The translations under genes and the position numbers were made by a program. A stretch of 64,000 nt of DNA from Alligator mississippiensis (Eukaryota > Chordata > Crocodylia > Alligatoridae): positions 21,614,001 through 21,678,000 of the forward strand of contig NC_081831.1 of NCBI RefSeq assembly GCF_030867095.1. The letters run 5' to 3'. The notes under the pieces are model-generated. The model was not told the DNA's origin. It ran no database searches and saw only the letters and a program-made list of their open reading frames with translations. This document shows, piece after piece, positions 52,840 through 63,430 of this stretch (within the stretch, counting starts at the first letter, position 1; each line of letters starts with the position of its first letter).

Positions 52840-53520
52840 CAGGCTTGTCCAACATACAGCCCACGGGCCGCCATGCGGCCTGCCAAGCCATTTTATCTGG
52901 CCCGCGGCAGCAGTGGCAGCAGAGTGCGGGGCCACCGCAGCAGCAGTGGAGCGCAGAGCCGTGGTAGTGTGGAGCCGCAGCAGCGGCAGCGGGACCACCG
53001 CAGAGTGCGGCAGTGCCAGCAGAGCCGCGGCAGTGGCAGCAGAGCCAGCAAAGCCGTAGTGGCGGCGGCGGGGCAGCGGCGAGGCGGGCAGGGGAGCTGC
53101 TTACCCCGCGGGGCCCAGCTCAGTGAGCCAAGTCCTGTCGCAGCTGCCCCGGCCGCACCTGATTGGAGGAGCTGGGGATGGGCTCTGCCCCTTGCCCCTG
53201 GCACATGGCCTGGGGAGCTACACCATGGCCTGTGCCCTGCCTGCATGCGTGGTGGACAGAGGCACGAGGTAAGTTTCCACGCAGAGCTGGGGGCACCTTG
53301 GGGCCAGCTGGGGCGGACGGAAGCACAGGGTAAGTTCCCATGCAGAGCAGACCCATTTCATTGTCACTTCCTGCAACTTCATTGGTGTCAAAGGTCACAT
53401 GATATCACTCCCTGGTGTGATGTCACTTCCTGTGAGGTCTTTGAATATGGCTCACTAGCCCACTGGGTGAAAAAAAGTTTGTGATCCAGCCCCACATTCA
53501 AAAAAGGTTGGACACCCCTG
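52840..53520. mobile_element. CpG-rich hAT-type element with exact TSD
   Basis: Left CAGGCTTGTCCAACATACAG, right AAAGGTTGGACACCCCTG. An exact 8-bp duplication CCCTAAAC lies at 52832-52839 and 53521-53528. The left interior is a CpG-rich GCAGCGGCAGC-type tandem (about 52900-53100). The 203-codon open frame here is a by-product of that composition. Confidence 0.88.
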
Positions 53521-53529
53521 CCCTAAACA

Positions 53530-54290
53530 AACATAAAATCAGAGGTTGTTGTTGGTCCACCAGTCTCAATAACTTCTCAGCATCCGAAAGGTTGCAGAAA
53601 GAATCATTAGGAAGTCTTTAAAAGCCTTGAATTTTTAAGAGTTGCTTAAAAGGCTTTGAAATCGTTAAAAGATATAATTTGCACACAACCACTTTCCAAT
53701 TCTGAACACTATCAAAAATTGCCTTGTTTTGATGCTTCTTGATCTTGTTACTTAGAGGCTCAATAAGATATAGTAGGACTTATTATTCATACCAGGTGGT
53801 TTGCAACTAGATTGTTTGCAGTGGGTTGCCAAATAAGCTGCACAGCTGTTTGCTGAGGCTTTTATTTCAAAAGGCTTTACTTCGTCATTCAGCTGGAGTA
53901 ATACCTCAATGATTGCACACAGTTGTTTATATTTGGTTCCCTCATCTTCCCAGGGTATCCAAATTCTACAGTGTCTACTATCTACCTATATCTATCTGGA
54001 ACCTACAACCACATGGATATACTTCTTTGTAAGTCCCCCCATAAGAAAATAAACAGCTTTTAAGATACTGAATGTGCAAATCACATGAAACATTTACAAC
54101 TGGTTATATCAGTCTCAAATATCCTGGGGTTATTTTTAAAATTTTATACCACATGCCACATGATGCAACTTTTCACTCAACATTCCTGGTATGAGACCTG
54201 AATGTCACTTACGTTCTCAAGGTACATCACAGAAAGATACTCTTGGGTTTTGGTTATAGATTATTTACTTTCTGTTTTGCATTTTAAACA
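53530..54290. other. Unclassified AT-rich sequence
   Basis: No recognised repeat or gene. Confidence 0.4.
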
Positions 54291-54299
54291 TTTACACAC

Positions 54300-54600
54300 T
54301 GCACAGACGGGGCCAGCTACCTGTGGCCCCCCTCCACCAGGCAGGTTGTGGCAACAGTGCAGAGCCCACCCACCCCCTGCCATGTGGGCTGCGATGCCAG
54401 TGCAGCCCCCACCTTCCCTCTGCCATGTGGGCTGCAGCAATGTACAGCTTCCCCATCCTCAATTGTGTGGGCCGGGCCACACAGGTAGCAGTGCATGGAC
54501 TCCTGGCCCTTCCCCCACCACAGTAGTGGGAGAGGTGGCTGCCAGGGCCCACAGGCTACATGCAACCTGCAGGCTGCCTGTTGGGGACAGGCCTGACCTA
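54300..54600. repeat. GC-rich degenerate tandem repeat
   Basis: GCCATGTGGGCTGC recurs at about 54378 and 54422 with related flanks. The end GGGGACAGGCCTGACC resembles hAT-type termini of this genome, but the ends were not resolved. Confidence 0.45.
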
Positions 54601-54639
54601 AAATACTGGGCAGCAAGGAGCATTAGTCAATCCTCACAG

Positions 54640-56185
54640 TTGACATCTTTGGTTCTAGGTGCAAGGCTTGGGAGGTGATAGTGCTTCTCTACTAAATACT
54701 GGTTAGGCCTCATCTAGGGAACTGTGTGCAGTTTTGGGCTTCACATTTTTAAAAGGACATGGAAAAGTTAGAGAGAGTCCATAGACAGGCAACAAAGATA
54801 ATAAAGGGCTTGGAAAACAAGTCATATGAGTAGAGGCTGAAGGAGCTAGGCATGTTCAGCTTGTGGAAAAGGTGCTTAAGAGGGGGCATCCTAGCAGTCT
54901 TCAAATACCTGAAGGGCTGCCATAAAGAAGAGGGAAAATACCTCTGCTCTCTTGCTACAGAGAGTAGAACACTGACCAATGGCTTTAAGTTGCAGCAAAG
55001 TTTAGATTAGATATCAGGAAAAGTCTTCCCTGTTAGAACAGTGAGCAGTGGAGTAGACTGCCTGGGGAAGCTGTGGACTCTCCATCACTGAAAGTTTTCA
55101 AGAACAGGGTGGACAGCTACTGGTCACGGATGATCTATGAGTGGCTATGCCTATGCTCTGCTATGGGTATTTCTCATGCTTCTGGCCTTTGCTGGTTGAT
55201 GCATGGGGTTGGAAGGGAATTTCTCTCCCTGCCCTGCTGCTACATATATCAGTGGGGACAGTTTCAACCTCTCTCAGAGGCACTGGGTTTTGGCTGCAGC
55301 CAAGGCTGGGGATTTTGACTTCAATGCCCCTACTGGGACTTGAAGTTGGAGGTTTCGGGCTAGAGAGTCTTGCCCCTCTGGTCAGGATCAGACTGATTGC
55401 CATATTTGGGGTCAAGAAGGAATTTTACCACATGGTCAGACTGGTATGAACTGGGGAGGGGGGTTGTCTTCCTCTGTAGGAGGTGGGTGGGGGAGCAACA
55501 TCCTTCCTGGGATCTCTCAAGCATATGGGAGTGAAGAGGAAGTTAAAATGCATTTGATGTAGTGGCTCACCATGACTTGAAGAGTTGGCACTGAGGGGGA
55601 CTGAGCACAATGTACACTATGGTTTATTCAGATGGGCTGTACTAACCTAGCTTTGTGGTAGGTTTCCATTAGTGTGTTTGCTTAATGTGAACTGGGTGTT
55701 TTATGGGCATGGTCAACATAGGCTGCATTCTGTTGCCTTCACGGTTGGTTGCTATGGCTGAGTACATGCTGCTTCCACCACCAGTTTAATGGCAAACAAT
55801 GTACTTAATGGGGGGAGGGGATCTTCTGGTATGTAAATATGAGGGGGTTTTCCCCTCTATGCTCATTTGGGGGGGAAAAACATCGTCTTATATTCAAGTA
55901 AATACAGACTTACTGGACACAGGGCTGTGCCTATTGTGACAAAGCCTCCTTGGGGTAACAAACTTGCAAGTTCCAGACATTGGTCACCATAGTCCGCTTT
56001 ATCGGTGACAGGTTAGGGTATTAAGTCTTGCAGTTGTGTCAAGGCTGACTGTGTAGTTTTGCTAATATGTTAGAGAGTGGATTTGCACAGAATGGTTTCA
56101 ATAGGGAAGATCATGCCTCAAGCAGGGGGCTGGACTAGATAACCTAAGGAGGTCCCTTCCAACCCTACTTCTCTATGATTCATGA
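54640..56185 (+). mobile_element. CR1 LINE 3' fragment with full 3' UTR
   Basis: [32 protein letters not shown] and LKELGMFSLWKRCLRGGILA are the polymerase C-terminus. The 3' UTR parallels 37400-37990. The tail ends GGTCCCTTCCAACCCTACTT with CTCTATGATTCATGAG. The 3' UTR holds an extra segment of about 0.4 kb (55560-55980) with no match in the other copies. Confidence 0.88.
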
Positions 56186-56189
56186 GATA

Positions 56190-57540
56190 ACCAAATACCC
56201 TATCATGATCTACTCTGGCTTTCAGAGTAGCCTCATCATCTACTCTGGCTTTCTGATCTTTCTAAAAGTTAGAACTGCCAGAGACTTCAGGATGTTACTG
56301 AGGAGTCTTCCCTTCTTTTTTAAAGATGCTGTTCCATTTGGAGAGCTTCCACTGCACTGTATTTTAATTCTAGTCACTTATTTACCAAGAAGTGAAGGTA
56401 AACCCAGTTCTAAGCCAGATCTAGATTGTTAAGGATTATATCATCTGATACTTCCACCAAATGCTGATAAAGTAAAGCAAGAAAGCACAAAGCAGTCATG
56501 GTCCATCCCACTTGGACCTCTTATACTAGTAGTAGCAACTGAGACCATATGCAGGAGTTCTCTTTGTACAATAGCTAAATCCAAGATATTCTTACTCACT
56601 TTTCAAATCCCCACCATAATTCTCAAGGCACAAAACAGAAGCTGAACAGTTACCAAGAGCCAAAACAGATCAATACTGTTTTCTTAACTGATTAAAATAT
56701 TTGGGATACAGATTAGATTTCTTTGGTCAATTTGTAACAGCTTTTCTCTTTTTGAAATGCGAGCTGGAAACATTTATATACACAGATTGGGAGGCTGCCC
56801 GCTGCCACTATACCCATGATAAGTGCATTTATCTCCTTTATTCAAATACTGTTTTTATACTAAATGGTCTCTAGTGAACCACAAAAAACGCCTTATTGCC
56901 TCTTAAGCATCAGGAGCACACGGGTACTGGCAAAAAGAAACCAACACAAAGCTCACAAAACAGCTATATCAGTCTAATGATCCTCCCTCTGTCACTACTA
57001 AAAAAAACATACATCAAACATACCTGCACTTCAACTTTGGACAAGATATTAAGCAGAATCCACTTAGTTTCAGCCAGTAGCAAGATCATGGCAAGCTGTT
57101 TCAAAGTCTTTAAGCAATCCAAATGAAACACCAGTAAATCCGGTGTCTCAGTCTGCCTGCTGCACCTCATTAGAGTCAGAGGCACAAGTGAAGGAAAAGG
57201 TATTCTATGACATACAATAAAACTGTCAAGTCTGACATCTGACACACGTCACCCACAGCCTTAGCCAATGTAGGGTTACAAGACCCAATATCACATATCT
57301 GAAATCAATTTGGTTCAAGCTGATACAAGAAGCCTTTTATAATAAAGCAAGCTACAACTTCTAAAGAAGCAGGCACTTACTAATTAATAATTCATCCCTT
57401 CAGGCTGTTTCATCATCAGACATGGTTCAAACTCTAAAACAAAGTGAAGCATAACAAAGAATCCATCTCTGCCTGCTCCCAAAGGTCATAAGCTAAACCT
57501 CCTTCAAAGAGAACGATCACAGAAATTGGTAGAGGTCCAT
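56190..57540. other. Unclassified sequence
   Basis: AT-rich; no exon or repeat family recognised. Confidence 0.4.
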
Positions 57541-57559
57541 ATTGTGTCGACACCGATAA

Positions 57560-58445
57560 AAGGAAAATTCACGTTATCGGCAATCAGCTTTTTTTGGCTG
57601 ATAATATCACCGATAAATGCCACATGCATCCGCACAGTATGCATGCAGCCAGGAGTGCAACCCAGTAGCTTGGAGAGCAGCGTCTGACCAATAAGCCTGT
57701 GGGGTGAAGGAGCATGGGAGAGGGAGGAGGCAGGGAAGGGGGCGTAGATCAAGGCCCTCATGGTGAGACAGGGAGTGGAGCTGGGGCTGGGGCAAGCACT
57801 ATCCAGGTGGGGCAGGACATGGGATGGAACCGGTGGCTCATCTGGGGAGCATGGGGGGGCAGCTCCCATCGGAAGTATGGGGGGCATTGCCCCCCAGAGC
57901 TGTGCATGGGGCAAGGGTGGACTGCCATTGCATGCTTGCACTCGGGGGCTGCACCGGGCTCTTCCCAGCAGCTGCACTTGGGTTGGGCAAAGTAGGTGGC
58001 AGCTCTAGCCCCACCCCCATAACCTCCTCCCCGTGCTGCCACTACTCACCCCGCCTGGCCTGAGCACAGCTGCTGGGAAGAGCCCAGCACAGCCCCCAAG
58101 CATAAGCGCGCAGCAGCAGCCTGCCCTCATCCCGCGCACAGATCCAGGGGGCACATGCCCCCCATGCCTCCTCTGGGGATGCACAGAGGCAGAAGCCACT
58201 TCCCCCACCCCCCAGAAGAGCTACTGGCTCCATCCCATGCCCTGCCCTGACTGGGCAGCACCTACCACTGCCACTGCCCCACTCCCTCCCTCACCGCAGG
58301 GGCCTCGATCTGTGCCCCCCCCCCCATGCCCCTTCCTTCTCCTACGGCCCTTCCCCCTAGACTTACCAGCCAGATGCTGCTCTCCAAGCTGCCAGGCTGC
58401 ATATTGGCAATCAGATCGGCATCAGCCAATATGGCCGGTCAATAA
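57560..58445. mobile_element. Second fold-back element with arms of about 370 bp
   Basis: Left GTTATCGGCAATCAGC... and right CAATCAGATCGGCATCAGCC... are inverse termini. Within it, about 57643-58012 and about 58030-58415 are complementary. Paired landmarks are GCTTGGAGAGCAGCGTCTG, GACATGGGATGGAACC and GGGCTCTTCCCAGCAGCTG with their inverses. The loop is under 30 bases. The interior shares words with the 42848 element. Confidence 0.75.
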
Positions 58446-58454
58446 TTACATATA

Positions 58455-58920
58455 AACCAGTATAAGTGACGAGGAACTGGTTCAAATCTGTAACAAAACT
58501 GAAGTTCACTGCACATAAACCACTTTCAAAATGGCCAAACCTGGTTGAAGATAAACCTGGAAGAATGTTGTACCAGACTTAACTGATTTAGATTAAATCA
58601 GTTTACTGAACTTCTGTTCCAGATCCCCTCCAGATTCAAGCTAACTCACAGTCACCCAGCATCCCAGAATACTTCACACCTCCCCTGCAAACCCGCCATT
58701 CACAGGGTGACAGGCTAGTCTGCTCCAGCCAAGCAGGGAGGTGTGTTCCAGCACCCCTCCCACTCCCTGCTGCAGGCCACTGCAGGCATGTGACTGCACT
58801 TCTGGGATCAAAAGTGAATGGTTGTTCACCTGCTTATCAGTTCAATCTATGCATCTTAGACTAACCTGCAAAGATTGAATCTATTCAGGCTTGGGCTTTT
58901 TGGAAGTCTGTACTTAGCCC
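58455..58920. mobile_element. Unclassified DNA-transposon-like repeat, copy B (left end lost)
   Basis: Homologous to 49209-50003: AACTGGTTCAAATCTGTAAC, CACATAAACCACTTTCAAAA, GACTTAACTGATTTAG, then CTTAGACTAACCTGCAAAGA and GTCTGTACTTAGCCCT. The GC-rich middle is shorter. It abuts the fold-back element directly. Confidence 0.6.
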
Positions 58921-58924
58921 TGGA

Positions 58925-59830
58925 AAAGAGCATCTCTGAAAAAGCCAATAGGTCTAATACAGATTTGTTGAGCCAACAAAGAAAAGGTTCAGTTAGTAAT
59001 AATCTGACTTCTTCTTATATGTATTGCTTATGTGCAGGTTTAAACAAAGAGTTACAGGTTCTCACCTTAACAAGCATTTCTACCTCCCATGGAGAAACTG
59101 AGGTAGTGGACAGGTGTTATATTTTTTGTAGCACTATATAAGCCTTTGCTTGACTTCTGTAGTACTACAGACAGGCGTGCTTGCCCTCTGCAGTGCCATA
59201 AAAGAGGCAGAAGCACTACAAAATTGTCTCTGGATGAAACAGATCTCTCTGCAGCAACGTTTTCTAGGACCACATGTAAGGTTTGAACAATCACATGTAG
59301 TGTTACAGAGGAGTCTCAGTCCCCCAGCATCCCCCAGCGTCCTGCTCTCACTCACCCCCCTTCAAGTAGGAAGGAAGGGAGAGTACGGTGGATAGTTAAT
59401 CAGCACTGGCTGGTTGCCCAGTGCACACAAAGACAGCACGTTGCTCTTCCACAGCCCACCAGGGGCAACAGCACTCTTAATGACAGTCTGGTCAGGAGGT
59501 GGAATCAGGACAAGCAACTCCCTACTGTCCCTGACGGGACAGCATGCTGCTGAATGCCTTCGCAGCAACTCTGTAGCTTTTCAGCTGGAGAGATCGCTCT
59601 GCATGTCTGTCTGCTCCCTGCCTGCTACATATTTGTTGCAATTTAGACTGCTGCAGCCTTGTAGCACTACAAACTCACATCCGTCCACAGCCTGAAACTA
59701 ACAGGCACTCTACAATGTTGCCAATGCTTTTGAACAACCTGTAGATTCAGACCTGCATGTCTGCTAAATTCACATTTTCCTTAATTTAACTATGATAGCA
59801 GATTGCAATGATCTAACCACAGCCACTTAG
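58925..59830. other. Unclassified, possibly repeat-derived
   Basis: Several TGTAGCAC/AGTACTAC words suggest decayed repeats. No family or gene recognised. Confidence 0.35.
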
Positions 59831-59833
59831 CAG

Positions 59834-59892
59834 CTCAATCACAGAATCATAGAAAATTAGAGTGGGAATGGACCTAAGAGGTCATCTACTGC
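59834..59892 (-). mobile_element. CR1 3' tail
   Basis: AATCACAGAATCATAGAAAA, then GGAATGGACCTAAGAGGTCA, is the inverse of the CR1 3' end. No coding part follows. Confidence 0.7.
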
Positions 59893-59894
59893 CC

Positions 59895-61145
59895 AAAGAA
59901 TGGAAAAAATGCCTAGGAAGTCGGCATGGCCCCCATAAATACTTCAACCTTTTGGACCAGTAGGAGCCAGAGGCAAGAAAGGAAGTTTAAGGGGAGGCAG
60001 AGGGAGCCAAGTAGCAAGTTCATCACTGGCACAGAGACTGAAGAGGTGGTGACTCCTCCACTAGGTGAAGCAAAATGAGCCATATGGCTGGAAAAGGAGA
60101 GGGGCAAATGAGTATAAAAGCCTACCCCATGGGAAAGACAGGACATCAAGCCCAGGCTGCAAAAGATGATGATTTGCCCTTGCCAGATGGAAGGATGGCC
60201 ACCACAAATGAAGTAAGTAGATGCAAAGCAGGGAATAAGCCCCAGTTGGTATGTTTTGGTTCAAGTAGCAAGCCCAAAGGGCAACACCTTACATTATGGA
60301 CTGTGTTAATTTACCTCATGGTGGAGATGAGCCTAAATTGAAATTTCAGTTCAACAGACACCTGGTGAACCAGAAGAGGTCAGAAGGGGAGATGAGGAGG
60401 TGGCATAACAGGGCGCTCAACATCCTGAGAGAAATATTCTCATCACAGGAATACACCAGGAGATGTAGGCATAAAAGCGCCAAGGTTGGAACCTCAACTT
60501 GACATCAGGGGCCTCAAAGTTGCTGCTGTGGTCTAAAGGTGAGGCTGTGGGTTTGCTAGGCCCAGGATTTGGGGATCTAGACCCCAGAGAGGCAGAAGCA
60601 AAGATGGAATTTGTAGACTGGGAGAAGGGACTGGGGGCACAAGGACCCCAAGCCCAGAGAGACCAAAAGCCCAAACATGGCCAGGCTCTTGAATTAAACT
60701 GTACAAATTATGAGCAGGGCAGGATAAACCAGTGAGCATGAGAGGTCCCACAAGTCCAGCAGGATGTGGTCATCAAATTCCTTTCACCTAATATAGAGTC
60801 AGGACACTTCCCAGATGATTTTTATAAGGCATGGCAGGAAAATCAGGACCAGGAGGTTTACAAGAGCAAGAGTAACAGGACTGGCTATCGTGAGGTAGAG
60901 AACCCTTCTGTTCAAGTCCTGTCACAGGGTCCAAAACCACCACACGGGGGGAGGGGGGGAGAAGCTGGGAAGGGGTGGCATCGGGCCCTCTGGACCCAAT
61001 CCCAGTGTGAGGATGCAGAGAAGGAGCAATTCCAGGCCCCTAAGCCTGCTCCCAGTGCTTGTACTAGGAAGGGAGAGGTGCTGGGCCCCATGACACAATC
61101 CTGGTGCATGGAGCCTGATGGGGACCAGCCCAGCCCCACTTCATC
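59895..61145. other. Unclassified, GC-moderate, possible retroelement-derived segment
   Basis: Holds several open frames of 67-148 codons on both strands, rich in Gly, Pro, Lys and Gln, with no motif I recognise. A decayed gag-like or non-coding repeat is possible. I assign no function. Confidence 0.3.
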
Positions 61146-62783
61146 CCAACCACTGCTTAAAAACATCCTTAGCAAATATCTACTGCTTAAATGGTACATT
61201 CCCAAGCCCTGAAACGTATTATGGTTGACATAACTAATGGGTGATTAATAGATACCCATGTCACAGTAGCATTTTCTTCTTCCACAGTTAGACATCTACC
61301 CTGATACTTCATGTCAAGAACACTAACAAGAAAATGAGGTGAAGTATGTGTTTCATCCATCCACTTCTACACTGCCTGCAAATGAACTTTGCTATTGGGT
61401 GTTTCTAGCTTTAATGTTTCCTGGAGTTCTTTCCAAATTGCAACAGCATCTGCAATACAGCAGCAATCTGTCTGTAGTTTGTCCAAGACTATGGAAATAA
61501 GTCTTAGTGTATTCGGTATATCTTCCACATTTCTCTTTAGTTTAATGTTGACTACTCTAGCTATGATACGTCCATCAATTTTGTCATATTTTTCTTCACA
61601 GATGGGTTATCAGAATAGGCCAGTTCTTAATTAACAGCTCAGAAAAATCAACCAGCGATTTCCATTGTACATCTGGGGGAGAATTAGCTTGAATTCCCCC
61701 AGCTCTCTTCAATGAAGCTGAAGCAAACTGGTTGCTATGGAAGTATTTTGCAATTTCAATAACGTTTTCCTTCATTTTGGGGGGTACTTACATTTTTGGC
61801 TAAAAAGATGTATCAAATGAGCACTGCACCCATATAAGTTTCAGATTTGCTTCATCATCTTCTCATTTTTTTCTCATTGCTACATTTGCAGCATTATCTG
61901 TGACAATGCCGTAGAGGGCATTTGAATTTTTGCTCACTGTTTGTTATAGCTTTTACGGCTACTACTTTTAAATATTGTACAGTCCATCAGTCATTTCCTG
62001 ATGTATTAAATTTGTTCCTGTGAGATAAACAACCCTGTCTTCTGTTGTCTCACAACCACATATTACTGGATCATTGGTACATTGCTCCATCCATCAAGAC
62101 TCAACACTTTTCCCTTCAATGGTTTTTGCACTGTTCAATTTCCATCTCATATGCTGTATCCAGAAGCCTTCCAGCAATATCTGTTCCACTGGGTGGAGTG
62201 TAAGCTGGTCATAATGACTAAACCATGTCAGTGAAATGTTTGTTCTGAACAAGATGAAAAGGAGAATTTGTTGCATAAGTGAACTGAGCAATCTTTTCAT
62301 CTACATTGTCTTGCTGAACTTTGCTCACCCTGATTCATCCATAGTTTTACTTGATAATGAAGAAAGTTTTTTTTCCGGATGCAGGCAATTCATTGTCTGA
62401 GGTATATTTAGTTACAGTACTGCTGGTGGTACCAGCAAATGATTCTATAGCTGCAGACATTGAAGATGATGGACATTCATAATTTCTTATGTCTAAGCTG
62501 GACCCTATAACAAAATAGTTAAAAAGTCACTCACACTGAGTATTACTCAGTGCATTACTTGAAAAAAAGATTGAAAATGAAAGATCCTTCCTACAGCAGA
62601 TGTCTTTTAACCAGGGTTTAAGTGATATAATTTTTCAAACCCTCTTCTATAGGTAAAATATTCAATAAATCATAAAGGTTATCTTCTTCTATTTGAACCC
62701 TTTTCTTTATCAATATAAAAGTTAAAAATATTTTTTTTAATTTAAAATTCATAAATATTCTGCACAAATATCTTTACTTAGGG

Positions 62784-63012
62784 CAAGGGTCAGCAATGTT
62801 TTTGGGCAGAGAGCCAAAAACACCCACAATCTCGACTTGTAAGATGTTGGTGTGCCAGAGACAGATGGCAGGGAAACTGAGAGGGACCCAATCCTTGTTG
62901 TGGCAGCACAGCCCTGGCCTCTTCCCCACTGCCCACCCTGAGGTGCACGTGCCAAGCAAAATGTTTTTGCATGCCATGCTCTGGCACCCATGTTGGGAGT
63001 TGCCTACCCCTG
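62784..63012. mobile_element. Short hAT MITE inside the transposase intron
   Basis: Left CAAGGGTCAGCAATGTTTTT, right GGAGTTGCCTACCCCTG. The flanks ACTTAGGG (62776-62783) and ACCTAGGG (63013-63020) match 7/8. Confidence 0.82.
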
Positions 63013-63032
63013 ACCTAGGGCTTGTATGTTTA

Positions 63033-63430
63033 TAGAATCATAGAAAATTAGGGTTGGAAAGGACCTCAGGAGATTTTCTAGTCCAACCCCCTGCTCAAAG
63101 TAGGACCATCCCCAACTAGATCATCCCAGACAAGGCTTTGTCTAGCCAAGTCTTAAAAGCCTGCAGGGATGGAGATTCCACAACTTCTCTGCATGCCTGT
63201 TTCAGTGCTTTACCACCCTCCAAGTGAGAAAGTTATAATATCTAGCCTAAACTTCCCTTGCTGCAACTTGAGACCATTGCTCTTTGTTCAGTCATCTGCC
63301 ACCACCCTCTTCCAACCCCCACTCCCCCAGGTAGTTGAAGGTTGCTATTAAAATCTCTCTCAGTATTCTCTAAACTAAATAAGCCCAGTTCCCCCAGTCT
63401 TTTAAGCATCCTCCCCCATTCAGTAAGGGA
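63033..63430 (-). mobile_element. CR1 LINE 3' fragment
   Basis: Inverse CR1 tail (AGAATCATAGAAAATTAGGG, then TTGGAAAGGACCTCAGGAGA) followed by the polymerase C-terminus pattern in reverse. 5' truncated, within the putative intron of the hAT transposase. Confidence 0.8.

Noticed and set aside
52873-53484. 203-codon open frame on the + strand
   Set aside because: It lies wholly inside a TSD-bounded, CpG-rich non-autonomous element. Its Arg/Ser/Gly composition reflects the tandem repeat.
57504-57977. 157-codon - strand frame
   Set aside because: Sits in one arm of the second fold-back element; Pro/Ser/Cys-rich by composition only.
57640-58415. CpG island or promoter of NDEL1
   Set aside because: The GC-rich sequence is a pair of inverted repeat arms with transposon-like ends, so GC content is not evidence of a promoter.
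60766-61212. 148-codon frame as a gene
   Set aside because: No start context, splice structure or family motif. Overlapping frames of similar length exist on the other strand.
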